Below are positions 9,717 to 17,955 of a stretch of 62,416 bases of DNA, piece after piece (positions within the stretch are counted from its first letter, which is position 1; each line of letters opens with the position of its first letter). Source of the stretch: G963664585 sp963664585 (GTDB lineage: Bacteria; Bacillota; Clostridia; Oscillospirales; Ruminococcaceae); assembly GCA_963664585.2 (NCBI GenBank), contig CAXXEO010000004.1:1-62416 (forward strand). The letters run 5' to 3'. Under the pieces are notes generated by a model. That model was not told the DNA's origin. It was given only the letters and a program-made list of their open reading frames with translations, and did not search any database. The translations under genes were made by a program, and so were the position numbers.

Positions 9717-11075
9717 CTAATTCTTTAGGCTCTGCAGGGGGGCGGGGATCTGTCCGCCGCGGTGAACAAATCTGGCAGCGGAGGCTCTTCCCACCGGCAT
9801 CACTGGACCTCCGCCCAAAAGCCCACCAAATTCAAGCTCTTCGCCTACGTCCTTGCCAATGGCAGGGATGAGACGGACAGCAGTTGTTTTGGAGTTGACC
9901 ATGCCGATCGCCATCTCATCGGCAATAATACCGGAGATGGTCGTTGGGGTGACGCTGCCGGGAATGATCACCATATCAAGCCCCACAGAGCATACGGCTG
10001 TCATGGCCTCTAGCTTTTCAATCGTCAGCGCACCGCAACGGGCAGCAGCAATCATCCCCGCATCCTCAGATACCGGGATAAAGGCCCCAGAAAGACCTCC
10101 CACACGTGAAGAGGCCATAACACCGCCTTTCTTCACCGCGTCGTTTAAAAGGGCAAGGGCGGCTGTCGTCCCCGGTCCTCCGCAGACCTCTAAGCCGATC
10201 TCCTCAAGAATATGGGCGACCGAATCACCGACGGCGGGGGTAGGGGCGAGTGAAAGGTCAACAATGCCAAAGGGAACGCCCAGCATACGGCTGGCCTCGG
10301 TGCCTACAAGCTGTCCCATGCGGGTAATCTTGAAAGCTGTCTTCTTGATGACATCTGCCACCTCGTCGATGGGAACATCCCCCGCCTTTGCCAGTGCCGC
10401 ACGCACGACACCGGGACCTGAAACGCCCACGTTGATGACACAATCCGCTTCGCCGGGACCGTGGAAGGCACCTGCCATAAAGGGGTTGTCCTCAGGGGCA
10501 TTGCAGAAGATCACCAGCTTTGCGCAACCAATGCACTGGTTGTCCTTGGTGGCCACCGCCGTTTCCAGAATAATCTCGCCCAACATGCGTACCGCGTCCA
10601 TGTTGATGCCCGCCTTTGTTGAAGCCAGGTTTACCGAGGAGCAGACGCTTTGAGTCTGGGCAAGCGCACGTGGGATCGAGCGAATCAGCTCAAGATCTCC
10701 GGCGGCAAAGCCCTTTTGCACCAGAGCCGAATATCCGCCGATGAAGTTGACACCCACAGCGTCTGCAGCTCGCTGAAGAACGTGAGCGTATTTTACCGGG
10801 TCGCCTCCTGATGCGGCCACAAGCATAGCGATGGGCGTGACCGAAATGCGCTTGTTGATGATGGGGATACCATACTTATTTTCAATTTCTACGCCGGTGC
10901 TGACAAGATTTTTAGCAAGACGGGTAATTTTGTCATAGATCTTTTTACAGGAACGGTCAATATCACCATCCGCACAGTCAAGCAGAGAAATCCCCATGGT
11001 AATCGTGCGTATGTCCAAATGATCGTCCTGAATCATCTGGATGGTTTCTAAAATATCTGTAACATTCAGCATCAT
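9717..11075 (-). CDS. UPF0210 / PFL-family (DUF711) protein
   Basis: 452 residues, the usual length of the UPF0210 family, whose biochemical role is not established; some members resemble a pyruvate formate-lyase-like barrel. Family hallmarks include DILETIQMIQDDHLDIRTIT at the N-terminus, INKRISVTPIAM, the Gly-rich GPGVVRAAL and GGLSGAFIPVSEDAGM, and the end GRASAARFVHRGGQIPAPL. It starts 9 bases after the ACT-domain gene, the standard partner order in Firmicutes, so the two are co-transcribed and probably act together. Two ATGs lie in tandem at the start; either would serve. Adjacent nadE makes an amino-acid or nitrogen link plausible but unproven. Confidence 0.93.
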   Translation of the reverse strand: MMLNVTDILETIQMIQDDHLDIRTITMGISLLDCADGDIDRSCKKIYDKITRLAKNLVSTGVEIENKYGIPIINKRISVTPIAMLVAASGGDPVKYAHVLQRAADAVGVNFIGGYSALVQKGFAAGDLELIRSIPRALAQTQSVCSSVNLASTKAGINMDAVRMLGEIILETAVATKDNQCIGCAKLVIFCNAPEDNPFMAGAFHGPGEADCVINVGVSGPGVVRAALAKAGDVPIDEVADVIKKTAFKITRMGQLVGTEASRMLGVPFGIVDLSLAPTPAVGDSVAHILEEIGLEVCGGPGTTAALALLNDAVKKGGVMASSRVGGLSGAFIPVSEDAGMIAAARCGALTIEKLEAMTAVCSVGLDMVIIPGSVTPTTISGIIADEMAIGMVNSKTTAVRLIPAIGKDVGEELEFGGLLGGGPVMPVGRASAARFVHRGGQIPAPLQSLKN

Positions 11076-11084
11076 ATTCCTCCG

Positions 11085-11354
11085 TTATACTCTGTGCATG
11101 GAATTGAAGATATCTTCGTGCATTACATGCACCGACAGCCCCAGAGAGGAACCAAGTGCTTTGAGCTCCTCGGCCATATGGACAAAATCGACTGAAATCT
11201 TTGAAATGTCTGCCAACATGACCATGGCGAATATATCGTCCATAACGGTCTGAGTGACATCTATGACGTTTGCATTATAAGTAGTGCACATACCTGCTAC
11301 CTTGGCGAGAATACCTACCATATCCTTGCCTACGACTGTAATAACTGCTTTCAT
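11085..11354 (-). CDS. ACT-domain protein (UPF0237-like)
   Basis: An 89-residue stand-alone ACT domain, an allosteric amino-acid-sensing module. The start MKAVITVVGKDMVGILAKVA and the middle NVIDVTQTVMDDIFAMVML match UPF0237/GcvR-like single-ACT proteins. It lies between nadE (15 bases upstream) and the UPF0210 gene (9 bases downstream) on the same strand. The ribosome site AGGAGGT is clear. It is probably a ligand-sensing partner of the UPF0210 protein; the ligand cannot be told from sequence. Confidence 0.92.
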   Translation of the reverse strand: MKAVITVVGKDMVGILAKVAGMCTTYNANVIDVTQTVMDDIFAMVMLADISKISVDFVHMAEELKALGSSLGLSVHVMHEDIFNSMHRV

Positions 11355-11369
11355 GGCTGAAATAACCTC

Positions 11370-13202
11370 CTAAGTAATACTGTTATCGATGTCCCCAAGC
11401 AAAACCAAGGGACTTAAATCAGATGGAATATAAAACTGGGCGTTAGAAAGATTGACTTCGGCGATGATGGCACTGTCTGGTGCACAGCTTCGCTTAAACT
11501 GGCCGCCGGCAAGCTTTCGGATAAAGATCACCAGCTTTTCCTTGATGAAAGTGTGATCATAGGCTTCTGAGAAAGCAATGCAGGCGTAATAATAGATTCG
11601 GGATGGGCGCATTTTATAGCGTACCAGGTGATAAAGAAAGAAATCGTGGAGCTCATAGGGACCAAGGATGTCCTCGGTCTTCTGCGCCATCTCACCTGGC
11701 TGATGACTGGGAAGAAGTTCGGGCGAGACAGGGGTGGACAGGATATCCTGCAGCAACTCACATAAATCACCTAAAAGGTTCATATCGGCGATATGCGCTA
11801 CCAATAGGCGAATGCAGGTCTTTGTGATACAGGTGTTGACGTTGTAGTTGGCAATATGGTCGCCGGCAAAGGTGCAAAACCCCAGAGCCTCTTCAGACAG
11901 GTCGCCCGTACCGACCACTAGTCCTCCAACCGAGTTCGCCAGATCAAGAAGGATCTGAGTGCGCTCTCTGGCCTGTGCGTTTTCATAGGTTGTGTCATGT
12001 TTGGCGGGAGAATGAGAGATGTCCTCAAAATGCTGGAGCATAGAGGCCCGGATCGAAATATCCCGTCCGGTGGCGCCAATTGCCTCGATGAGTGCGAGTG
12101 CGTTATAATAAGTCCTGTCGGAGGTGCCAAAACCCGGCATGGTGATGCCCAGAATATTCTCTCGTGGAAGGCGGAGCCTGTCCATCGCGGCGGCGGCCAC
12201 CAACATGGCCAGTGTGGAATCAAGTCCACCAGAAACGCCAATGACAACCTTTTTAATCCCTGTATTTTTCAGTCTGGCAGAGAGGGAAAGAACCTGAAAA
12301 TCAAATAGTTCGGATAGAAATGCCTCTCGTTCCAGAGTGTTGTCAGGCAGGTAAGGATTTTTTGAAACCGGACGATGCAGTCCCCCTCCACCGCCCATTG
12401 AGGGTTTTTCAAAAGTAGACAGAGCAGTGCCGATGATACGCTTTTGAGAGCGTATTACATCAAGATCAAGATCGCAGGCAAGAGTCAATTCCTGACGGTC
12501 AACCAATTCATATCCAATCTCCTGTCCACATTCGTAGACTGCTGCGTATCCCCTATATAGATAGGGGGAAGAGCTGTCGCCCAATCCACCGTTCACCACT
12601 GCCACGGCGGTGCCGGTGGTGAAGCTGATTGCCTTCGCAATTTCAAGAGTGCTTTTGGTTGATCCTGCAACCACCGGGGAATAGCTGGGGACGATCGCCA
12701 GGTCAAATCCGGTGTGTGAAAGCGCAAAGAGCTTCATGGGGAGAAGTGAAGGATTAACGGGAAGAATTACAAAACGGAGGTTGCCGCATCCGAATACGGT
12801 ATCGGCCGGTAAAAAGCCGGAAGCCTCTGCAGCAGGGCTCAGTGGTGCGGGATCGTCTGCCGAGGGAATATACCCCAGAAGCTCCCCCTGATAAAGCACC
12901 GCCATTGCCGAGATGACTCTTCCCTGGCTAGAGATGGGAAGTCCTATGATCAAATAGCATTTCAGATCTCTCGTCATGATCCGAATGTGCTCAAGCTGAT
13001 GGCGGCAGGCATCAAGAAGAGCGGATGAATAAAACAGATCACCGCAGCCCGGAGAAGAGAGGGCCAGCTTGGGAAAAACCACAATGTCGGCCGGACTTTC
13101 CTCAAGCAGGGCGAGGATTTTTTCTACGCTTTGGGCGCAGCTGTCAGGGTTGGCCACAGAGACTTCATTTACCGCGCAGAGCACTCTGATGACAGGGTTC
13201 AT
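11370..13202 (-). CDS. nadE: NAD synthetase (NadE, glutamine-type architecture) with degenerate amidase domain
   Basis: Makes NAD from deamido-NAD, ATP and a nitrogen source. The C-terminal synthetase domain is well kept: GVSGGLDSTLAM (ATP loop), ITMPGFGTSDRTYYNAL, YENAQARERTQILLDLAN, VVGTGDLSEEALGF. The N-terminal nitrilase-type domain should supply ammonia from glutamine with a Glu-Lys-Cys triad. Here FPEL reads FPKL (Glu to Lys), VPK reads IPS (Lys to Ser) and VEICED reads VILPVN (Cys to Pro), so glutaminase activity is probably lost and free ammonia used. Start: the ATG at 13202 is 9 bases from GGAGG; the one at 13208 is only 3 away. First gene of an operon with ACT and UPF0210. Confidence 0.9.
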   Translation of the reverse strand: MNPVIRVLCAVNEVSVANPDSCAQSVEKILALLEESPADIVVFPKLALSSPGCGDLFYSSALLDACRHQLEHIRIMTRDLKCYLIIGLPISSQGRVISAMAVLYQGELLGYIPSADDPAPLSPAAEASGFLPADTVFGCGNLRFVILPVNPSLLPMKLFALSHTGFDLAIVPSYSPVVAGSTKSTLEIAKAISFTTGTAVAVVNGGLGDSSSPYLYRGYAAVYECGQEIGYELVDRQELTLACDLDLDVIRSQKRIIGTALSTFEKPSMGGGGGLHRPVSKNPYLPDNTLEREAFLSELFDFQVLSLSARLKNTGIKKVVIGVSGGLDSTLAMLVAAAAMDRLRLPRENILGITMPGFGTSDRTYYNALALIEAIGATGRDISIRASMLQHFEDISHSPAKHDTTYENAQARERTQILLDLANSVGGLVVGTGDLSEEALGFCTFAGDHIANYNVNTCITKTCIRLLVAHIADMNLLGDLCELLQDILSTPVSPELLPSHQPGEMAQKTEDILGPYELHDFFLYHLVRYKMRPSRIYYYACIAFSEAYDHTFIKEKLVIFIRKLAGGQFKRSCAPDSAIIAEVNLSNAQFYIPSDLSPLVLLGDIDNSIT

Positions 13203-13438
13203 TTTCATTAACCTCCCTTTCTGATTATGGCGACTGAAGCACTATACTGCTTCATTTCGCCAGATATGATTTGCTTTTCAAAAGGTATTTATTAAGGTCC
13301 ACTTCCCCCAAAAAGCGGGAGAAAGTGAAAATGTTCTTTATAGTAGCGATTAACTTGAAATCAAGCTTGTGATTTCTTCCCCCGCCTTCGGCGGGGAAGA
13401 AAATGACGTTTTCTATATAACCAGTTTTTAAGTTAATT

Positions 13439-14491
13439 GCTACATTGTAAAATGAAATGCGACAGAAAAAAGATAGCCCAAGGCGGCCAAAACGTGTAGA
13501 ATAGAGTTTGCAACAACAACATTCACACAAGGAGGCAGCCATGAGCCACCACCATTTTACAACATTCGAACGAGGAAAGATAGAGGAACTCCGTCAAATC
13601 GGATATACGACCCGGAAAATCGCATCACGTCTGGGATGTCACCACAGCAGTATCGCTAGAGAATTGAAACGTTTTTACGGTGCCCGAGCGTATAACGCAG
13701 AAGAAGCACAACTGGATTACCAGAAGAAACGGCACAACAGCAAACCTCAAGGGAAATGGAACGAGGAGTTGTGCGCAGCTGTGGCAGAAAAGCTGAAAGA
13801 GACCTGGTCGCCAGAACAAATATCACATACCGTTACTTCAAGCCAACTGAGCTTTAAAACAATATACAACTGGCTTTATGCCGGACGACTGAACGGACTC
13901 ACCGCAGATGTGCTGCGCCGTAATGGAAAAAAGAGAAGCTGTAAAAATCTTGCGCATTATGCTCGTGGTACTTCTATCCACAAGAGACCCAAAGAGGTAT
14001 ATACCAGAGAAACATTTGGGCATTGGGAACTTGATACGGTGGTTTCCTCTAGGGGTTCCGGTGGTTGCTTGGCCACCTTTGTGGAACGAAAAACAAGGTT
14101 CTATACAGCCGTTCCCATTCCTGATCGAACGGCAGCTTCCATGGAAGCTGCAATCAAGCACCTGCACACTTTATTGCCACAAGGCACATTCAAAACAGCA
14201 ACAACAGATCGTGGCGGTGAATTTGCCTGTTATGATGTAATCCAGAAAGATCTAGGCTTAACTCTTTATTTCGCTGATCCATATTGTCCGCATCAGAGAG
14301 GAAGCAATGAGTACGGTAACGGTTTGCTCAGAGAGTTCTTTCCGAAAGGTACTGTTCTGTCCACTGTTTCACATCAAAACCTATCTTCTTCTCTTCTGCT
14401 TATAAACAACAGACCCCGAAAATGTCTTAATTGGAATACACCTTCCCAGCTCTTTCTGCTCGAACTGTCGCATTTGGCTTGACAATGTAGC
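13439..14491 (+). mobile_element. IS30-family insertion sequence, copy 2
   Basis: 1053 bp, same ends as copy 1, with target duplication AATT (13435-13438 and 14492-14495). It is inserted in the TTAATTGGCTATA end of repeat A5. Confidence 0.95.
13541..14482 (+). CDS. IS30-family DDE transposase, copy 2
   Basis: 313 residues and intact, with the same helix-turn-helix and DDE residues as copy 1. It differs at a few positions, notably SSRGSGGCLA here against SSRGSSSCLA in copy 1. The start ATG follows AAGGAGG. Synonymous changes are also present, so the copies are not a single assembly duplicate. Confidence 0.95.
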   Translation: MSHHHFTTFERGKIEELRQIGYTTRKIASRLGCHHSSIARELKRFYGARAYNAEEAQLDYQKKRHNSKPQGKWNEELCAAVAEKLKETWSPEQISHTVTSSQLSFKTIYNWLYAGRLNGLTADVLRRNGKKRSCKNLAHYARGTSIHKRPKEVYTRETFGHWELDTVVSSRGSGGCLATFVERKTRFYTAVPIPDRTAASMEAAIKHLHTLLPQGTFKTATTDRGGEFACYDVIQKDLGLTLYFADPYCPHQRGSNEYGNGLLREFFPKGTVLSTVSHQNLSSSLLLINNRPRKCLNWNTPSQLFLLELSHLA

Positions 14492-14502
14492 AATTGGCTA
14501 TA

Positions 14503-14824
14503 GAAAGTAATCAGTATGACATGAATGTTGGCAGAACAAAGATGAAAGTAGGAAAAAGTTTTTATAATAGTATGAGTGTACAAATTTTCCTCGTCGGACA
14601 ATGATAAAATTCCAGAATTAGAAAGCGCTGGGATATTCGCATTATAATATCATATTTTTTTTCTTAAATAAATAGATAAAAGACATTTGAAGGCTAATAT
14701 GTTATAATCTTTTAAAACAAATCGGCAGCCATGGCTATTTGACGGATACCACAGCAGATTTAAAGCAATTTTATAAATAAAGAGGAGAATTTGAACTCCA
14801 ATCGCTCTGCTTTAGACAGGGTAG
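14503..14824. other. AT-rich intergenic stretch
   Basis: Part of a 519-bp gap between the transposase and the PHP gene. It is AT-rich, with TTATAATC near 14701 that could be a -10 box. No open frame with a ribosome site was found. Confidence 0.4.
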
Positions 14825-14869
14825 TGTGCTAGAAAAAATCCTGATGATTTGGATAATTGCACTAGCACA
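14825..14869. promoter_or_regulatory. Inverted repeat with CTAG arms
   Basis: Arms TGTGCTAG (14825-14832) and CTAGCACA (14862-14869) enclose inner ATCC/GGAT arms. The right arm overlaps the start of family B copy B2, so it may be part of that repeat or a leader hairpin of the PHP gene. Confidence 0.35.
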
Positions 14870-14971
14870 ATGCGACATCTTAAACTTGTATATTCCCCGC
14901 CTTTGGCGGCGGAATATACAAGAACATATAATCCATTGTCATATAAGATTTAGATATTACAAGGTACTAAA
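14861..14971 (+). repeat. Family B repeat, copy B2, carrying a hairpin
   Basis: Matches copy B3 outside the hairpin (ACTAG-ACAATG, GACATCTTAA, CTTGTATAT, CCATTG, TTTAGAT, TTACAAGG). The stretch 14885-14922 is a palindrome CTTGTATATTCC/GGAATATACAAG around a CCGCC-GGCGG core, absent from B3. Confidence 0.7.
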
Positions 14972-15001
14972 GATTTTTTGCATGGAAGAAAGGCCGGATC
15001 T

Positions 15002-15805
15002 ATGAACAGATTCTATGACAGCCATACCCATAGTCATTTTTCTTTTGACGGAAGCGAAAGCGTGGAGGTCCTATGCCGTGCAGCCATCGAAAAAGGGCTT
15101 GAGGGGATCTGCATTACCGATCACTGCGATCTGGGACGTTACAGCATTGAAAACTGGGAGAGCCAGATGTCAGGCTCGGTACTAGAAACACTTGAGGCCC
15201 GTGAACGTTATCGTGGTGTGCTCGAGGTGACAGTCGGAATTGAGCTGGGTCAGCCGCAGGAAGAGCAGTTGGCGGCTGCAAGGGCATTGGCTCTTGAAAG
15301 CTACGATTTCGTGATCGGCTCTTTGCACAATCTGCCAGACACGGATGACTTTTATTATTTGAATCCACAGAAGATGGATGTAAAGAGGCTTTTAACCCGC
15401 TATTTTGATGAAGTACTGAAGATTGTGCATTGGAATGGCTTTGACAGTCTTGGGCACATTACTTATCCACTCAGATATATAGCAGGCGAGGGCGGCGTCA
15501 AGATCAACCTCTCTGATTATGAGGAACAGCTTCGGGAGATCATGAAGGAATTGGCTCAAAGGGGAAAGGCCCTTGAAATCAACACTTCGGGTCTGCGGCA
15601 GCGCCTTGGAGAAACGATGCCCGGCGCCTACTGCCTCAAGCTCTTCAAAGAATGCGGTGGTGAGTATGTCACCATCGGATCAGATGCACATCAGGCGGAG
15701 CATGTGGGGACGGGTTTTTTGGAAGCCGCCCGGTTACTGACTGCCCACGGCTTTGGGTATTTGACCTTTTATCGATCTCGTAGGCCTGTGATGCTGGCAC
15801 TTTAG
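15002..15805 (+). CDS. PHP-domain histidinol-phosphatase-like protein
   Basis: Metal-dependent phosphoesterase of 267 residues in the HisK/HolPase branch of the PHP family. The N-terminal metal site DSHTHSHFSFDG and ICITDHCDLG, then the GSLHNL and GSDAHQAEHVG motifs, are all present. This branch hydrolyses histidinol phosphate, but no his genes are near, so another phosphomonoester is possible. Start at the ATG at 15002 preceded by GAAAGG; a TTG at 14978 is in frame but unsupported. mnmA follows 202 bases downstream on the same strand. Confidence 0.88.
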   Translation: MNRFYDSHTHSHFSFDGSESVEVLCRAAIEKGLEGICITDHCDLGRYSIENWESQMSGSVLETLEARERYRGVLEVTVGIELGQPQEEQLAAARALALESYDFVIGSLHNLPDTDDFYYLNPQKMDVKRLLTRYFDEVLKIVHWNGFDSLGHITYPLRYIAGEGGVKINLSDYEEQLREIMKELAQRGKALEINTSGLRQRLGETMPGAYCLKLFKECGGEYVTIGSDAHQAEHVGTGFLEAARLLTAHGFGYLTFYRSRRPVMLAL

Positions 15806-16007
15806 TATAATAAATATCGCGATTTCTTTTTGTGTGAAACAGGATAACCGAAAGTTTTGGCAACAGCTGGGCGTAAAGAAACGCCTTATGTCGGTTCTAG
15901 TCAAAAAAAGTGTTTTGATTTCACCTCATCTTAGGATTGGGAAAAGTAAATCTTTCTGGATGTTCTTTCGGATAATAAGTCCTATTACACGGCGGGGAGG
16001 GCAAAAA

Positions 16008-17051
16008 ATGGCAAGGGTATTGGTGGCTATGAGTGGTGGCGTGGACAGCTCGGCTTCCGCTTTCTTACTGATAAAGCAGGGCTACGAGGTCGAGGGAGCG
16101 ACCTTTCTCATATGGGATGGGGGAGAGGATGCCGTTCTATCAGCGAAGCAGGTGTGTAGCCAGCTAGGGATCCAGCACCATATATTTGATTACAGGGAAC
16201 ACTTTGGCGAGCTGGTTATCGATGAATTTGCAAAGGGGTATCTAGAGGGTGAAACGCCAAATCCCTGCGTTTTCTGCAACCGTCACATTAAGTTTGGACT
16301 GTTTCTAAGGGACGCTCTGACCATGGGTTTCGATTTTATCGCCACCGGTCATTATGTAATCAACCGCCGCGGTGCGGATGGAATCTATCGGATTTATTGC
16401 GGCTTGGACCATCTGAAGGATCAGAGCTATCTGATGTATCAACTTTCACAGGATCAGCTCAGTCGTGTCATTTTTTCGCTTGGGGAGATGGACAAGCCAG
16501 CGGCGCGTGCGTTGGCAGAGGAAGCCGGGCTCACTTGCGCCAAAAGCCAGGAAAGTCAGGACATCTGCTTTATTCCCGACGGAGATTATGCAGGCTTTAT
16601 TGAGGCGTATACAGGTAAGCCTTTCACAGCGGGTGATTTTGTAGATGAAAGCGGCCAGCCGATTGGCCGCCATAAAGGGATAGGGCGGTATACCATCGGC
16701 CAGCGCCGCGGACTTGGCATGGGTTTTGGCAAGCGGATATTTGTGTCAGGTGTAGATAGTAAAAAGAACACAGTCACCCTTTCGGATGATAGTGTCCTCT
16801 TTTCTCAGGTGCTTACTGCTGTCGATATCAGATCTATAGATCCATCTGAGCTGAGTTCCCCGTGCAGGCTGATCGCCAGAATACGCTATGGACATCGTGG
16901 GGCGCCCGCTCTTGTGACCCCCTCGCGGGAGGGAGTTATGGTTCTCTTCGACGAACCCCAGCGCGCGGCAACGCCGGGCCAGGTGGTCGCCTTTTATGAG
17001 GGTGAACGGCTTGTCGGCGGAGGAATTATCGCGAAGCGTCAGACGACATAA
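16008..17051 (+). CDS. mnmA: tRNA-specific 2-thiouridylase MnmA
   Basis: Thiolates uridine 34 of tRNA-Lys, -Glu and -Gln in the cytoplasm using ATP and persulfide sulfur. It is 347 residues. The PP-loop is VAMSGGVDSSASAFLL. The catalytic cysteines lie in PNPCVFCNRHIKFG and SQDICFIPDGDY. The tRNA-contact segment GIGRYTIGQRRGLGMGFG and the C-terminal beta-barrel follow. The start is set by GGGGAGG 7 bases before the ATG; the frame is open further up but has no ribosome site there. Its 3' end overlaps the convergent hemolysin III gene by 13 bases. Confidence 0.95.
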   Translation: MARVLVAMSGGVDSSASAFLLIKQGYEVEGATFLIWDGGEDAVLSAKQVCSQLGIQHHIFDYREHFGELVIDEFAKGYLEGETPNPCVFCNRHIKFGLFLRDALTMGFDFIATGHYVINRRGADGIYRIYCGLDHLKDQSYLMYQLSQDQLSRVIFSLGEMDKPAARALAEEAGLTCAKSQESQDICFIPDGDYAGFIEAYTGKPFTAGDFVDESGQPIGRHKGIGRYTIGQRRGLGMGFGKRIFVSGVDSKKNTVTLSDDSVLFSQVLTAVDIRSIDPSELSSPCRLIARIRYGHRGAPALVTPSREGVMVLFDEPQRAATPGQVVAFYEGERLVGGGIIAKRQTT

Positions 17052-17707
17052 AAGAGGACCATCAAAAAGTGGGCCAGGCTTCCGATCAGGACAAAGATAT
17101 GAAAAAGTTCATGAAAGCCAAACCACCGTCTGAAAAAATTGGGCCATTTAAAGATATAAATGATGGCACCCACAGTATAGCTAATTCCCCCCACCACAAG
17201 AAGGATCAGCCCGGTCTTTGGCATTCGTGAAAGCACAGAACCTGGAAAAAGCATGACCGCCCAGCCCATCAGGATATATAAAAGGGTGGAAAGCCATCGC
17301 GGGGCACCAAACCAGCAGAGCTTGATCGCGATACCGATCAACGCAATCCCCCACATCACTCCGGTCATAACATAGCTTTTTGGAGCATCCATAAAGCTTA
17401 GGATCATCGGGGTATATGATCCCGCGATCAATACATAGATCATGGCGTGATCGAGCTTGCGCAGAACCTTGATCTGCTTTTCTCCGGCGGGACAGTAATG
17501 ATATCCCGCGCTGGCGCAGTAAAGAGAAATCAGGGAGAGGCCAAACACGATGGCTGACCCGATGGCAATGGGATGAGGGTCAGAGTCAAACAACCAGGAC
17601 AGCACAAGAACAGCAGTGCCAATCACTGACAGGATGGCCCCGGCCAGATGCGTGTAACAACTGATGGGCTCACGGGCCCTCAGTGTTCTTTTCATCATTT
17701 TGTGCAC
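17039..17707 (-). CDS. Hemolysin III / PAQR-family membrane protein
   Basis: A 222-residue integral membrane protein with about seven hydrophobic segments. Family signatures are EPISCYTHLAGAILSVIG at the N-terminus, SAGYHYCPAGEKQIKVLRKLDHAMIYVLIAGSYTP in the middle and GFHELFHIFVLIGSLAHF at the end; the Ser, Asp and His residues form the expected zinc site. The function in bacteria is poorly defined (membrane fluidity or hydrolase activity has been proposed for relatives). It is convergent with mnmA and divergent from the MFS gene. Confidence 0.92.
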   Translation of the reverse strand: MHKMMKRTLRAREPISCYTHLAGAILSVIGTAVLVLSWLFDSDPHPIAIGSAIVFGLSLISLYCASAGYHYCPAGEKQIKVLRKLDHAMIYVLIAGSYTPMILSFMDAPKSYVMTGVMWGIALIGIAIKLCWFGAPRWLSTLLYILMGWAVMLFPGSVLSRMPKTGLILLVVGGISYTVGAIIYIFKWPNFFRRWFGFHELFHIFVLIGSLAHFLMVLFYVV

Positions 17708-17910
17708 CTCCGGTGCTCTTATTTGGTAGTATTATACATCATACTCTTCCTTATCACCGTTTGCAAGAGTACAGTACAAACGAACGAAGGAACTCTTTGC
17801 TATCTTATTCAATGAAGACTGGAACCCGACGGGCTTTTACAGCCTTGTAATTAAAAGATCGCTGTGTTAAAATAAGATGGATAATTTATCAGATATTGTT
17901 ATGTCGGTGC

Positions 17911-17937
17911 GCGGCCTATGGCCGCCATCTTTTTTTT
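17911..17937 (+). terminator. Hairpin plus T run in the MFS leader, possible attenuator
   Basis: Stem GCGGCC-TAT-GGCCGC followed by CATC and eight T, ending about 18 bases before the MFS start. A terminator here would have to be overcome for expression, so attenuation is possible. Confidence 0.45.
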
Positions 17938-17955
17938 GGAAAGGGGGAAAAGAAC

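Larger units (their letters stand above)
13339..14502 (+). repeat. Family A repeat, copy A5, split by an IS30 element
   Basis: Left part 13339-13438, right end 14496-14502 after the duplication. The left end reads TATAGTAGCGATTAACTT instead of TATAGTTGATTAACTT, with an extra GTAGC-like piece. The IS lies in the right end after AATT. Most of the 338-bp gap after nadE is this repeat plus the IS left end; 13203-13338 shows nothing else. Confidence 0.9.

Noticed and set aside
9853..10653. 266-residue plus-strand open frame
   Set aside because: It is antisense to the well-supported UPF0210 gene, has no ribosome site and is of biased composition.
4944..14491. Composite transposon formed by IS30 copies 1 and 2
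   Set aside because: Each IS has its own 4-bp duplication (AATC and AATT), so the two inserted independently; the genes between them include ordinary chromosomal ones.
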